Below are positions 7,302-15,580 of a stretch of DNA of 29,169 bases, piece after piece. The notes beneath the pieces are model-generated. The model saw nothing but the letters and a program-made list of their open reading frames with translations, did not search any database and had not been told where the DNA came from. The position numbers and the translations under genes were made by a program. Numbering within the stretch: the stretch's first letter is position 1; the number at the start of each line of letters is the position of its first letter. Source of the DNA: an uncultured Brevundimonas sp. (GTDB lineage Bacteria; Pseudomonadota; Alphaproteobacteria; Caulobacterales; Caulobacteraceae); contig NZ_CALTWS010000003.1 in assembly GCF_943913055.1 (NCBI RefSeq), positions 1 to 29,169 on the forward strand, given 5' to 3'.

Positions 7302-7446
7302 CGGGGTGTCCTTTCGAGCGTGCGGGTCATACCCGGTTCGATGGGGCACGGTTTTACAGGTCCTTGCTGAACGCCTCGACAGCTTGGCCGTCAGCAATCG
7401 TTCATATGGCGAAGCTGGCGCATTCTCATGCCGTCATGGCTCCTAC

Positions 7447-7471
7447 GGAACGCAGTCCTTTCGCGAACATT
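7447..7471 (+). promoter_or_regulatory. Weak EcfG-like promoter candidate
   Basis: GGAAC, 16 bases, CATT; the second element differs by one base from the EcfG consensus CGTT. It would start transcription near 7478, just before the AGGAGG ribosome-binding site of the gene at 7494. Suggestive only. Confidence 0.25.
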
Positions 7472-7493
7472 AATGAGTCAGGAGGCCAGACCC

Positions 7494-7820
7494 ATGATCG
7501 CCCTGATGTTCGCCATCGCCCTCACCGCCGGTCCGACCGACCCTTCGACGTGGCGCGAGGCGTCATCGGTCGAACTTCGTCCCGCGATGGAAAAGGCGGA
7601 GACTGAGGATGAGGCCGAGGCTCCGATCCTGGCGGGTGTGGCGGTGACGGTCGAATGCACCGCCCGGGCCAGCGGCAAGGTGGAGGCCTGCATTGTTCTG
7701 GGCGAAACCCATCCGGGCCTCGGTTTTGGCGAGGCAGCGGTGGCGCTGGTGCAGGACAGCCGCGTGGATCCCGGACCGCGTGACGTCCAGTTTGCCCGCA
7801 CGATCCAGTTTACGCCCTAG
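7494..7820 (+). CDS. Small exported protein with TonB-C-like domain
   Basis: A 108-residue protein with a short hydrophobic N-terminus (MIALMFAIALTAG) that may be a signal peptide. The ATG at 7494 is chosen because AGGAGG lies 8 bases upstream (7480-7485). Residues from about 48 onward (VAVTVECTARASGKVEACIVLGE, then GFGEAAVALVQDSRV) follow the pattern of standalone TonB C-terminal-like domains common in Caulobacterales: a strand with a Cys, an 'ASGKVEAC' turn, 'G.GFGEAA' and a final strand. No transmembrane anchor plus Pro-rich linker is present, so a classical TonB role in energising outer-membrane receptors is unlikely. The exported protein at 1895-2746 carries a similar C-terminal pattern. 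Confidence 0.72.
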   Translation: MIALMFAIALTAGPTDPSTWREASSVELRPAMEKAETEDEAEAPILAGVAVTVECTARASGKVEACIVLGETHPGLGFGEAAVALVQDSRVDPGPRDVQFARTIQFTP

Positions 7821-7834
7821 GGCGGCCTCAAGCC

Positions 7835-7850
7835 TTTCGCTGTTGCGAAA
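7835..7850. repeat. Small inverted repeat upstream of the MFS gene
   Basis: TTTCGC-TGTT-GCGAAA is a perfect 6-bp inverted repeat in the 82-bp gap between the TonB-C-like gene and the MFS exporter gene. It could end the upstream transcript weakly (no T-tract follows) or be an operator site for the exporter. Confidence 0.35.
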
Positions 7851-7902
7851 TGTCATGGTGCGGAGGTTGCGATACAGCCGCCAGCGGCGCATCTGACCCC
7901 GC

Positions 7903-9153
7903 ATGACAAAAGCCGGCACTGAACCCTCCGTCAAAGGCCCCGGCTTTCCCGAGTTCGTCGCCCTGATCGCCATGATGATGGCGCTCAATGCCTTGGCGAT
8001 CGATTCCATGCTGCCCGCCCTGCCCGCCATCGGCGAAGCGCTGGGCGTCGCGAACGAGAACAGTCGTCAGTGGGTCGTCACGGCCTATCTGCTGGGCTTC
8101 GGCATAACCCAGATCATCTACGGCCCACTGGCCGACCGATACGGGCGTAAGCCGGTGCTGATGTTCGGCCTCAGCCTGTATGTCATCTTCAGCGCGCTGG
8201 CCGCCTTCGCCCCGACGTTTGAACTGCTCATCGCCGCCCGTGTCGGCACAGGCGTCGGTGCCGCCGCCCTGCGGGTGCTGGCGGTCTCTATCGTACGCGA
8301 CCGCTACTCCGGGCGGACCATGGCACGGGTGATGTCGCTCAGCTTCCTGGTCTTCCTGGGTATTCCGATCCTGGCACCGACGCTGGGGCAGCTGATCCTG
8401 ACGGTCGCGCCCTGGCCGTGGATCTTCGGCGTGCTGGCCCTGGCGGGCAGCGCCTATATGGTCTGGACCGCGATCCGCCTGCCCGAGACCCTGGCTCCCG
8501 ACGACCGGATGCCGATCCAGGTCGGCCGCATCGCCGGGGCCTTTCGCCAGGCTCTGACCGAGCGTCAGTCCGTCGGCTATACCCTGGCCATGACCTGCAT
8601 CACGGGTGCGCTGTTTGGCTTCATCAACTCCAGCCAGCAGATATTCTTCGACGTATTCGAGGCCCCGCATCTTTTCACTACCGTTTTCGGCGTGGTGGCA
8701 GGCGGCATCGCCTTGGCCTCCCTGCTGAATGCGCGACTGGTGGAAAAGCTGGGGTCGCGGCTGATCTCCCACACCGCCCTGATCGGCTTCATCGTCATGG
8801 CCGGCATCCACTCGGCAGTGAACCTGATGGGGATGGAGACGATCTGGACCTTCGCCGTCCTGCAAGGCCTGACGATGTTCTGCTTCGGCTTCATCGCGGG
8901 CAATTTCGGGTCTATGGCCATGGAGAAGATGGGCCATATCGCGGGCACCGCCTCCTCGGTCCAGGGGTTCATCTCCACAACCTTTGGGGCCAGCCTTGGC
9001 TTTCTGATCGGCCAGCAGTTCAACGGCAGCGCGACGCCCATGACGCTAGGCTTCGTCGGCCTGGGGCTGGCGTCTCTGGTGCTGGTGCTCGTCGCCGAGA
9101 AGGGCCGGCTGTTCACGGGCAGAAACACTGCTGCGACCGCGCCCGCCCCTTGA
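7903..9153 (+). CDS. MFS multidrug exporter, Bcr/CflA type
   Basis: A 416-residue major facilitator protein with about 12 membrane helices, acting as a proton-coupled drug or metabolite exporter in the inner membrane. Family marks are ALAIDSMLPALPAIGEALG in helix 1 (the Bcr/CflA-type 'D-x-x-[LM]PA[LM]P' signature), motif A GPLADRYGRKPVLMFG between helices 2 and 3, the helix-4 arginine region RVGTGVGAAALRVLAVSIVRDRYSG, and the 12-TMS motif C-like GIPILAPTLGQLIL in helix 5. The ribosome-binding site is weak. No dedicated regulator lies next to it; the nearest is the TetR gene 1 kb upstream, across a tRNA. Substrates cannot be read from sequence. Confidence 0.9.
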   Translation: MTKAGTEPSVKGPGFPEFVALIAMMMALNALAIDSMLPALPAIGEALGVANENSRQWVVTAYLLGFGITQIIYGPLADRYGRKPVLMFGLSLYVIFSALAAFAPTFELLIAARVGTGVGAAALRVLAVSIVRDRYSGRTMARVMSLSFLVFLGIPILAPTLGQLILTVAPWPWIFGVLALAGSAYMVWTAIRLPETLAPDDRMPIQVGRIAGAFRQALTERQSVGYTLAMTCITGALFGFINSSQQIFFDVFEAPHLFTTVFGVVAGGIALASLLNARLVEKLGSRLISHTALIGFIVMAGIHSAVNLMGMETIWTFAVLQGLTMFCFGFIAGNFGSMAMEKMGHIAGTASSVQGFISTTFGASLGFLIGQQFNGSATPMTLGFVGLGLASLVLVLVAEKGRLFTGRNTAATAPAP

Positions 9154-9208
9154 TCTTTTCGACAGGGCAAGGCGTTGTCCCGGCACAGTTGATGCGAGGA
9201 GACGCGTG

Positions 9209-11146
9209 ATGGTCCGCCCCCTGATGATGGTTTCGATGATGGCCCTGACGACGGCACTGGGTGCCTGCCAGACAACAGGCCCGATGAAGACCGATCCCGG
9301 AGCCGTCGCGGCCATCGCGGCGTCGGAGGCGATGAGCTCCATCCCGCAGGACATCCACTCCTACGCCCAGCCCAATATCGCGCGGGTGACACACGTCGCC
9401 CTGGACCTGACCGCCGACTTCGAGGCCAAGAGCCTGTCGGGCACGGCCACCCTCGACATCGCCGCCCAGCGGGGTGCGACGGAGATCGTGCTGGACGCCC
9501 GCAATCTGGACATCCGCTCGATCACCGACAGCAACGGCCAGGCCCTGCGTTTCACCGAAGGCCGTGACGACCCGATTCTAGGTCACGCCCTGACGGTGCA
9601 AATCGGCGAGGCGCGCAAGATCGTCATCACCTATGCGACCCGCCCTGATGCCGCGGCCCTGCAATGGCTGACCCCGGCCCAGACCGCGGGCGGCCGTCAG
9701 CCCTATATGTTCAGCCAGGGTCAGGCGATCCTGACCCGCACCTGGGTGCCGACACAGGACAGCCCCGGCATCCGCCAGACCTGGGACGCCACCATCACCG
9801 TTCCCTCCGACCTGGCCGTGGTCATGTCCGCCGAAAGCCTGACCCCGAACGGCGAGCCCGGCCCGAACGATCAGAAGCGCTGGCGCTTCGCCATGACCAA
9901 TCCGGTGCCGCCCTATCTGATCGCGATCGGCGTCGGCGACATCGACTTTCAGGCCATCGACGAACGCACCGGCGTCTGGACCGAGCCGTCGCGCCTGCAT
10001 GCCGCCCACGAAGAGCTGATCCCGACCGCCGAAATGGTCGATGCAGCCGAGGCCCTGTATGGCCCCTATCGCTGGGGCCGGTATGACCTTCTGGTCCTGC
10101 CACCCTCCTTCCCGTTCGGCGGGATGGAAAACCCGCGCATGACCTTTGCCACGCCCACCATCATCGCCGGCGACCGCTCGCTGGTCAGCCTGGTCGCGCA
10201 TGAGCTGGCGCACAGCTGGTCGGGCAATCTGGTGACCAATGCGACCTGGGCCGACTTCTGGCTGAATGAAGGCTTCACCGTCTATTTCGAGAACCGGATC
10301 ATGGAGGCGACCGAGGGCCGCGACCGGGCCCTGATGCTGCAGTCCCTGGGCTGGGGCGACCTTCAGGACACCCTCGCCAGCCTGCCGCCCGCCGACACAC
10401 GGCTGAAGCTGGACCTGGCCGGGCGCGATCCGGACGAGGGCCTGACCGACATCGCCTATGAAAAGGGAGCCGCCTTCCTGCGCACCATCGAGCGTATCGT
10501 GGGTCGCGAAAAGTTCGACGCCTGGCTGACGGGCTATTTCGAGCGCAATGCCTTCCGCCCCATGACGACCGAGCTGTTCCTGGAGGACATCCGCACCCAT
10601 CTGGTGACGACGCCCGAGCTGGAGGCGCAGCTGATGATGGACGCCTGGATCTATCAGCCCGGCATGCCGTCGAACTGGCAACCGCCGGTGTCGGACGCCT
10701 TCGCCCCCGTGGACGCAGCGGCACTGGCGTTCGCGCAGGGCGGCTCGGCCTCGGCTATTCCATGGGCCAACTGGTCGACGCAGGAGCGCCAGCGCTTCCT
10801 GGCCTGGCGTCCGCCGGTGCCGCCCGCCTCGGGCCGCTGGTTCTCCGACGCCCAGCTGGCCGATCTGGAGACGACTCTGAACCTGCGTCAGGAGGGCAAT
10901 GCCGAACTGATCTTCGCCTGGCTGCAGATCGCGGTCCAGCATCGCTATCAGCCCGCCGTGCCGACGCTGGAGCGATTCCTGACCACCCAGGGCCGCCGCA
11001 AGTTCGTCCTGCCCCTGTTCACCAGCCTATGGGGTCAAGGCGAATGGGGCCGCCCGATCGCCACCCGCCTCTATGCCGAAGCGCGGCCCGGCTATCACCC
11101 GGTGACGACCAACTCCGTGGATGCCGTGATGGGTCGCCCGCAGTAG
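9209..11146 (+). CDS. M1-family zinc aminopeptidase lipoprotein (LTA4H-like)
   Basis: A 645-residue gluzincin peptidase that removes N-terminal residues from peptides. The N-terminus has a lipobox (MALTTALGAC), so the mature protein should be lipid-anchored in the periplasm or outer membrane. The catalytic domain has the substrate-binding GGMEN motif just before the zinc site HELAH (H331, E332, H335) and the third ligand E354 in LNEGF. The C-terminal ~150 residues form the helical arm of the leukotriene A4 hydrolase-like subgroup. The ATG at 9209 is preferred; a GTG codon directly before it at 9206 is also possible. A GCGAGGAGA ribosome-binding site lies upstream. Family call is very secure. 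Confidence 0.96.
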   Translation: MVRPLMMVSMMALTTALGACQTTGPMKTDPGAVAAIAASEAMSSIPQDIHSYAQPNIARVTHVALDLTADFEAKSLSGTATLDIAAQRGATEIVLDARNLDIRSITDSNGQALRFTEGRDDPILGHALTVQIGEARKIVITYATRPDAAALQWLTPAQTAGGRQPYMFSQGQAILTRTWVPTQDSPGIRQTWDATITVPSDLAVVMSAESLTPNGEPGPNDQKRWRFAMTNPVPPYLIAIGVGDIDFQAIDERTGVWTEPSRLHAAHEELIPTAEMVDAAEALYGPYRWGRYDLLVLPPSFPFGGMENPRMTFATPTIIAGDRSLVSLVAHELAHSWSGNLVTNATWADFWLNEGFTVYFENRIMEATEGRDRALMLQSLGWGDLQDTLASLPPADTRLKLDLAGRDPDEGLTDIAYEKGAAFLRTIERIVGREKFDAWLTGYFERNAFRPMTTELFLEDIRTHLVTTPELEAQLMMDAWIYQPGMPSNWQPPVSDAFAPVDAAALAFAQGGSASAIPWANWSTQERQRFLAWRPPVPPASGRWFSDAQLADLETTLNLRQEGNAELIFAWLQIAVQHRYQPAVPTLERFLTTQGRRKFVLPLFTSLWGQGEWGRPIATRLYAEARPGYHPVTTNSVDAVMGRPQ

Positions 11147-11161
11147 GGCGGCAGTCCGAAA

Positions 11162-11740
11162 CTAGCGAACCGGTGCAGCGTCGCTCCCGATGGCTCCCGC
11201 TGAGGGAGCCGACGACAGGGCGACCGGTCGGTATGTTGCGTCAGGGTTCAGAGCCATCGTTTCCTCGAAGAAACGCCCCGGACTCATCGACGGCTCGCGC
11301 CCGGTTGCCAGCCCCGCCATCCGGATCAGATCGGCGATGAAGGTAATGCAGTTGCGGCGACGCAGGTCGTAGGTCCAGCCGTCGGGCCCGTTCCACCAGT
11401 CTGCGCGCGCGCGAATGGCGGCATAGACTTCGTCGCTGACGGTGACGGTCAGATAGCCCTTGCCCTCTCCGATGTAACGCGCTTCGGGCGTGGCCACCAC
11501 GCCTCGCCCGGACACGAACAACAGCTGGGGTCCGGGACTGCGGGCTGTGAAGCCGGCCGCCCAATTTACCGGCTCGCCGGACGCCTCCAGCGTGCCCCTC
11601 GCCTGTACATAGGCATGGGGGAACAGCAGATAGCCACCACGAACCCGCGCGCCCGGGTGGGCATAGAAGGACAGGGTGACCTCCGCCAGGGCGGGGCCAG
11701 CGATGCCCAGGAAGGCCAGGGTCAGGAGCATCAATCGCAC
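11162..11740 (-). CDS. Exported protein with conserved-looking His and Asn-Cys motifs, possible papain-like fold
   Basis: A 192-residue protein with a Sec signal peptide (ends about A19). It starts with GTG at 11740, or ATG at 11731, which would shorten the signal peptide by three residues. I do not recognise it by name. It has LLFPHAYVQARG (H42) early and YDLRRRNCITFIADLIRMAGL (N130-C131) late. A His-bearing strand followed by an 'N-C-x-x-F-x-x-x-L' helix is the layout of circularly permuted papain-like proteins (LRAT/PPPDE/YiiX/DUF4105 types), which act as amidases, thioesterases or peptidases on the envelope. The fold assignment is my inference. It lies 21 bp downstream of queG and is probably the last gene of the fzlA-queG operon. 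Confidence 0.75.
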   Translation of the reverse strand: MRLMLLTLAFLGIAGPALAEVTLSFYAHPGARVRGGYLLFPHAYVQARGTLEASGEPVNWAAGFTARSPGPQLLFVSGRGVVATPEARYIGEGKGYLTVTVSDEVYAAIRARADWWNGPDGWTYDLRRRNCITFIADLIRMAGLATGREPSMSPGRFFEETMALNPDATYRPVALSSAPSAGAIGSDAAPVR

Positions 11741-11761
11741 GACGGCAACTCCGCGACAGCG

Positions 11762-12898
11762 TCAGCCGACAGTGCCCGCCGTTGCGGGCCGCGTCCACTC
11801 GTCCCGCACCGACGCATCCTCTTCCGTCGGCAGATGACGATCGGCCAGCGTCTGAAACGCCGCCGCGTCCGTAAGGCGCGACAGGGCCCAGATCGCCGCC
11901 CCACGCACCACCGGCGCAGGTTCGGCAAGCCGCCGCTCAATGGAAGGGATCAGCGCGGCATCTCCGCTATTGCCGATGGCATACAGGACATTGCGCACGA
12001 ACCGGTCCCTTCCGATCCGCTTGACGGGGCTCTTCGAGAACAGTGCTCGGAATGCGGTGTCATCCAGCACCGCCAGATCGGCCAACCTTGGCGAGACCAG
12101 CGCTTCTCTCGCCTTTACCCGCCCCTCCTGAGCTTCCGATGCGAACTTGTTCCACGGACAGACGGCCAGGCAGTCGTCACAGCCATAGATGCGGTTGCCG
12201 GTCGCCTTGCGGAACTCCACGGGCCAGGGCCCGGCGAACTCGATGGTCAGATAAGACAGGCAGCGCCGGGCATCCAACTGGAATGGGGCCGGGAACGCCT
12301 GCGTCGGGCAGGCTGTCAGACAGGCGGTGCACGACCCGCAATGCTCGGTTTCCGGGGCATCCGGCTCGATCTCGGCCGCGCTGAGTATGACGCCGAGGAA
12401 CAGCCAGTTGCCGTGCTCCCGGCTCAGCAGATTGGTGTGCTTGCCCTGCCAGCCCAGGCCCGCCCGCTGTGCCAGAGGCTTTTCCATCAGGGGCGCGGTG
12501 TCGACGAAGACCTTCACGTCCTGCCCCGTCCGCGCCGCCACCTGACCGGCCAGGGTCTTCAGCCGCCCCTTGATGACCTCGTGATAGTCGTCGCCCCGCG
12601 CATAGACCGATATGTATCCTGCTCCGGCGTCCGCCATCTCCGGCAGAGGATCATGCCCCGGTCCGTAGTTCAGCCCCAGAACGATGGCCGTTCTCGCCGC
12701 GTCCCACATGGCGGTGGGATGGGATCGCCGCGCCAGCGTCATCTCCATCCAGCCCATCTCGCCATGCCGTCCGGCCTCGACGAAATGCGCCAGCCGCTCG
12801 CCCGCGCTCCAGGGCTCCGACGCCGAGGCGAAGCGGCAGACGTCAAAGCCCAGGGCGCTGGCGGCGGTGCGGATAGTGTCGCGGAAGTCGCCGGTCAT
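11762..12898 (-). CDS. queG: Epoxyqueuosine reductase QueG
   Basis: A 378-residue iron-sulfur and cobalamin enzyme that carries out the last step of queuosine synthesis, reducing epoxyqueuosine to queuosine in tRNAs with GUN anticodons. Two [4Fe-4S] motifs are visible: CGSCTACLTACP (about 187-198) and CDDCLAVCPWN (about 241-251). The catalytic and cobalamin region VDTAPLMEKPLAQRAGLGWQGKHTNLLS includes the catalytic Asp of VDTAP. The C-terminal part (about 300-360) has HEAT-like repeats for tRNA binding. It starts 24 bp after the fzlA stop, so the two genes are likely co-transcribed. No other queuosine gene is in the window. Confidence 0.96.
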   Translation of the reverse strand: MTGDFRDTIRTAASALGFDVCRFASASEPWSAGERLAHFVEAGRHGEMGWMEMTLARRSHPTAMWDAARTAIVLGLNYGPGHDPLPEMADAGAGYISVYARGDDYHEVIKGRLKTLAGQVAARTGQDVKVFVDTAPLMEKPLAQRAGLGWQGKHTNLLSREHGNWLFLGVILSAAEIEPDAPETEHCGSCTACLTACPTQAFPAPFQLDARRCLSYLTIEFAGPWPVEFRKATGNRIYGCDDCLAVCPWNKFASEAQEGRVKAREALVSPRLADLAVLDDTAFRALFSKSPVKRIGRDRFVRNVLYAIGNSGDAALIPSIERRLAEPAPVVRGAAIWALSRLTDAAAFQTLADRHLPTEEDASVRDEWTRPATAGTVG

Positions 12899-12922
12899 GG
12901 CCGTCGTCTGGCCCCGCCGGCG

Positions 12923-13606
12923 CTAGAAGTCCAGGTCGGCATAGTGGGGCGACGGCGAAACGCCCGGGAACCGATCCGCCAGCAGGGGTCGGAAGCTGGG
13001 TCTCGACTTCAGCTTCATGTACCAGGTCTTCAGTCCTGGGTAGGCGGCCCAGGCGATCTCGTTGAAATAGTCGAGCACGGAGATATGGGCGGCGGCGACC
13101 AGATCGGCCTGACCCATGCGTCGGCCGGCCAGGGCGTCGCGCAGCGTCAGCAAGTCTTCCAGAATCGTCAGATGGGTCCGAAGCGACTCCCGCCCGGCGC
13201 GCAGCGACCGGGCCTCGGGCGGGCCGAGACGCAGCAGCGGCTTCTCCATCCGCTCGTGCAGCAGGACTGCATTGACGTCGTCGGTGAACCGGCGGTCGAA
13301 CCAGCCGATCAGGCGGCGCGTCTCGGCCCGCTCGGCAGGGTCGGTGGACAACAGGAAATCGCCCTTGGCCCGATCCTCCAGCCAGCCCAGTATGGCCGCC
13401 GGTTCGCACAACGTCAGCAGGCGGGTGTGTTCCACGACCTGAAGCACGGGCGGCATGCCGGACGGGTTCAGCGGGCCGACCGGGCAATCTTCCTCCCACG
13501 GACGAACGGGAGTTTCGACCACCGACAGCTTCGCCTCGCCCAAGGCCAGGCGCACGCTGCGCGAGGCGGGATCGAAGGCGAAATGATACAGGACGGGGTC
13601 CGACAT
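12923..13606 (-). CDS. fzlA: FzlA-like GST-family cell division regulator
   Basis: A 227-residue glutathione S-transferase-fold protein: a thioredoxin-like N-domain (LYHFAFDPASRSVRLALGEAKL) and a helical C-domain. I call it FzlA, the FtsZ-filament-curving regulator of Caulobacter that sets constriction rate. The N-domain has the family's FDPxSRxVRLALGE start and VRPWEEDCPVGPLNPSG, with W37 where I recall a functional W38 in Caulobacter FzlA. The protein ends in YADLDF with D226, matching the essential C-terminal tail around D227 with the same one-residue offset. That correspondence is from memory. No typical catalytic Ser/Cys of active GSTs is obvious. An AAGGA site precedes the start. It is likely cotranscribed with queG. 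Confidence 0.8.
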   Translation of the reverse strand: MSDPVLYHFAFDPASRSVRLALGEAKLSVVETPVRPWEEDCPVGPLNPSGMPPVLQVVEHTRLLTLCEPAAILGWLEDRAKGDFLLSTDPAERAETRRLIGWFDRRFTDDVNAVLLHERMEKPLLRLGPPEARSLRAGRESLRTHLTILEDLLTLRDALAGRRMGQADLVAAAHISVLDYFNEIAWAAYPGLKTWYMKLKSRPSFRPLLADRFPGVSPSPHYADLDF

Positions 13607-13630
13607 CCGGTCCTTATGCGACCGGGGATA

Positions 13631-13645
13631 TTAAGCCCACGTTAG
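13631..13645. promoter_or_regulatory. Near-consensus CtrA box upstream of fzlA
   Basis: TTAA, seven bases, TTAG: one mismatch from the CtrA full site TTAA-N7-TTAA. It lies 25-39 bp upstream of the fzlA start, where a cell-cycle regulator could act. The chance of such a match in AT-poor DNA is low but not negligible. Confidence 0.3.
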
Positions 13646-13670
13646 CTATGCCGCTGTCCGGGCGAGAACG

Positions 13671-14609
13671 TTAGGCCCACGGACCCGAGCCGGCCGGGGC
13701 CATCGGCGCCGTATCGTCCGGTCTGGTGCGGCCTCGCGGATCGGCATGGATCAGGATATCGGAGCCCGGAAAGGCGACGCGCAGACGATCCTCGGCCTCG
13801 ACCACGATGTCATGGGCAGCGACCAGGGTCAGACCCGGGTCCAGATCGACATGCATCTGGATCATCAAGACCGTCCCGGCCATCCGAGTCCGCAACTGAT
13901 GCAGGCCGGAAATGCGCGGATCGGCCAGAACGGCGGCGACGATGGCCTTGCGCTGCTCTTCTGGCGCAGCCCGGTCCAGCAAATGGTCAGAGGCATTTCT
14001 CAGAATGCCGATCGCGCCCCAGAACAGCCAGACCGAAACCAGCAATCCCGCCGCTGCATCCAGCCCCGGAGCCGACAGGAAGGTGCCCGAAATGACGCCG
14101 ATCAGGACCACGCCGTTGGCCGCCAGATCGCTGGCGTAGTGGGCCCGGTCGGCCGCCACGGCCAGCGAGCCGCTGCGTCGCACGGCCCGCGACTGCATCC
14201 AGATCAACCAGCCTGTCAGACCGATCGACAGCACCACAACGACGACTGCCGTCGCGCCCGAGCTGACCGGTTGGGGGTCGAACATCCGCTGGATGGCCTC
14301 AAAGCCGATAAAGACCGCCGAGGCGAACACCAGACCCGACTGCACCAGCGCCGCCAAAGCCTCGCCCTTGCCGTGGCCATAGCGATGGTCCTCATCGGCG
14401 GGCGCGGCCGCCCATCGCACGGCAAAGAAAGTCGCCAGCGACGCCACCAGATCCAGCGCCGAATCTGCCAGTGACGCCAGGATGGAAACAGATCCCGACG
14501 CCCCCAGCGCGAAGGCCTTCAGCACGATCAGCACCACGGCGACACCCACCGCAAGGCGGGTGATGTCGCGGGTGGCCGCGCGGGCGTCGGACGAGGGCAC
14601 GGAAGTCAT
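13671..14609 (-). CDS. Cation diffusion facilitator metal transporter (FieF/YiiP-like)
   Basis: A 312-residue CDF transporter that exports divalent metal (Zn, Fe, Mn or similar) in exchange for protons. Six membrane helices are followed by a cytoplasmic domain. Metal site A is formed by D49 and D53 in LADSALDLV on helix 2, together with the H and D of AHYASDLAANG on helix 5. DEDHRYGHGKGEALAAL is the typical site-B/cytoplasmic loop. The C-terminal domain has the binuclear-site residues in HQLRTR, IQMHVDLD, AHDI and IHADP, as in YiiP. An AAGGA site precedes the ATG. The stop lies 64 bp upstream of fzlA. Metal specificity is not determined. Confidence 0.93.
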   Translation of the reverse strand: MTSVPSSDARAATRDITRLAVGVAVVLIVLKAFALGASGSVSILASLADSALDLVASLATFFAVRWAAAPADEDHRYGHGKGEALAALVQSGLVFASAVFIGFEAIQRMFDPQPVSSGATAVVVVVLSIGLTGWLIWMQSRAVRRSGSLAVAADRAHYASDLAANGVVLIGVISGTFLSAPGLDAAAGLLVSVWLFWGAIGILRNASDHLLDRAAPEEQRKAIVAAVLADPRISGLHQLRTRMAGTVLMIQMHVDLDPGLTLVAAHDIVVEAEDRLRVAFPGSDILIHADPRGRTRPDDTAPMAPAGSGPWA

Positions 14610-14751
14610 TCACGGTCCTTGTCGCGGAAAGCGGAGACGATGCCAAGACGAACGATGTCGCGCCGATACGCCACATCCGAGGCTCGCCTATCGTCCGCTC
14701 TCTGGCTAAAGGCTGGGTCGCGGCGACGGTGCCGCGCTTTGAGCGGACATC

Positions 14752-15573
14752 ATGGCGGACTGGATCGCAGCGATCATCCTGGGCATCGTCGAGGGCCTGA
14801 CCGAATTCATCCCGGTCTCCTCGACCGGCCACCTCCTTCTGACGCAGAAGCTGCTGGGCCTGACCGATCCGCGCTGGGCCTCCTTCGTCGTGCTGATTCA
14901 GCTGGGGGCGATCCTGGCCGTGGTGGCCCTGTATTTCGCACGCCTGTGGAAGGTGCTGGTCACCCTGCCGAGCGACCCGCAATCGCGCCATTTCGCCATC
15001 AGCATCGCCGTCGCCTTCATCCCGTCAGTGTTCGCCGGTGTCTTTCTGTACGACTTCATCACCGAGGTTCTTTTCGACGTGGAAGGCAGTTTGGCCGTCA
15101 CCGTGATCTGCACCACTCTGATCATTGGCGGATTTGGCCTGCTGGCGCTGGAGCGGTTCGCGCCGGCCCCAACCGAGGACAATGCCATGACCGTGTCGTG
15201 GAAGCGGTCGCTGGGTATCGGCCTGTTTCAGTGCCTGTCCGTCATTCCCGGCGTTTCGCGCTCCGGGGCCACGATCTCGGGGGCCCTGGTGCTGGGCCTG
15301 GACAAGCGGGCGGCGGCGGAATTCTCGTTCTTTCTCGCCATCCCGACCATGGTCGCGGCATCAGGCTGGGACATCGTCCAGTCCGGCGCGTCCATCGACG
15401 CCGACTTCGCCTGGATCATCGCCCTGGGCTTCGTCGTCTCGTTCGCGGTTGGCTGGGTCGTGGTGAAGGCCATGGTGGACTTCGTCGCCCGCCACGGCTT
15501 TGCGCCCTTCGCCTGGTGGCGCATCGTGGTCGGCGTAATCGGCCTGGGTCTTGTGTGGGCGGGGATCGCTTAG
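14752..15573 (+). CDS. uppP: Undecaprenyl-diphosphatase UppP (BacA)
   Basis: A 273-residue inner-membrane enzyme that dephosphorylates undecaprenyl diphosphate to regenerate the lipid carrier for peptidoglycan and LPS sugars; overexpression gives bacitracin resistance. The two signature motifs are present: EGLTEFIPVSSTGHL (E14, E18, S23, H27) and PGVSRSGATIS (R170). About eight hydrophobic segments and the length match the family. The 140-bp upstream gap holds GCTAAA at 14705-14710, resembling the Caulobacter -10 element. It ends 7 bp from the convergent NDUFA9-like gene. Confidence 0.97.
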   Translation: MADWIAAIILGIVEGLTEFIPVSSTGHLLLTQKLLGLTDPRWASFVVLIQLGAILAVVALYFARLWKVLVTLPSDPQSRHFAISIAVAFIPSVFAGVFLYDFITEVLFDVEGSLAVTVICTTLIIGGFGLLALERFAPAPTEDNAMTVSWKRSLGIGLFQCLSVIPGVSRSGATISGALVLGLDKRAAAEFSFFLAIPTMVAASGWDIVQSGASIDADFAWIIALGFVVSFAVGWVVVKAMVDFVARHGFAPFAWWRIVVGVIGLGLVWAGIA

Positions 15574-15580
15574 CCCGCGG

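Noticed and set aside
7331..7349. ACCCGGTTCGATGGGGCAC resembles the 3' end of a tRNA
   Set aside because: Only the T-loop-like and acceptor-like bases match, and no cloverleaf can be formed. With no integrase nearby, I do not call an attachment site or tRNA remnant.
9578..10942. 454-codon minus-strand open frame inside the M1 peptidase gene
   Set aside because: Antisense to a gene with complete catalytic motifs; no independent support.
11615..13645. 676-codon plus-strand open frame across queG and fzlA
   Set aside because: It crosses three well-supported minus-strand genes and their gaps; low-complexity composition, no domain.
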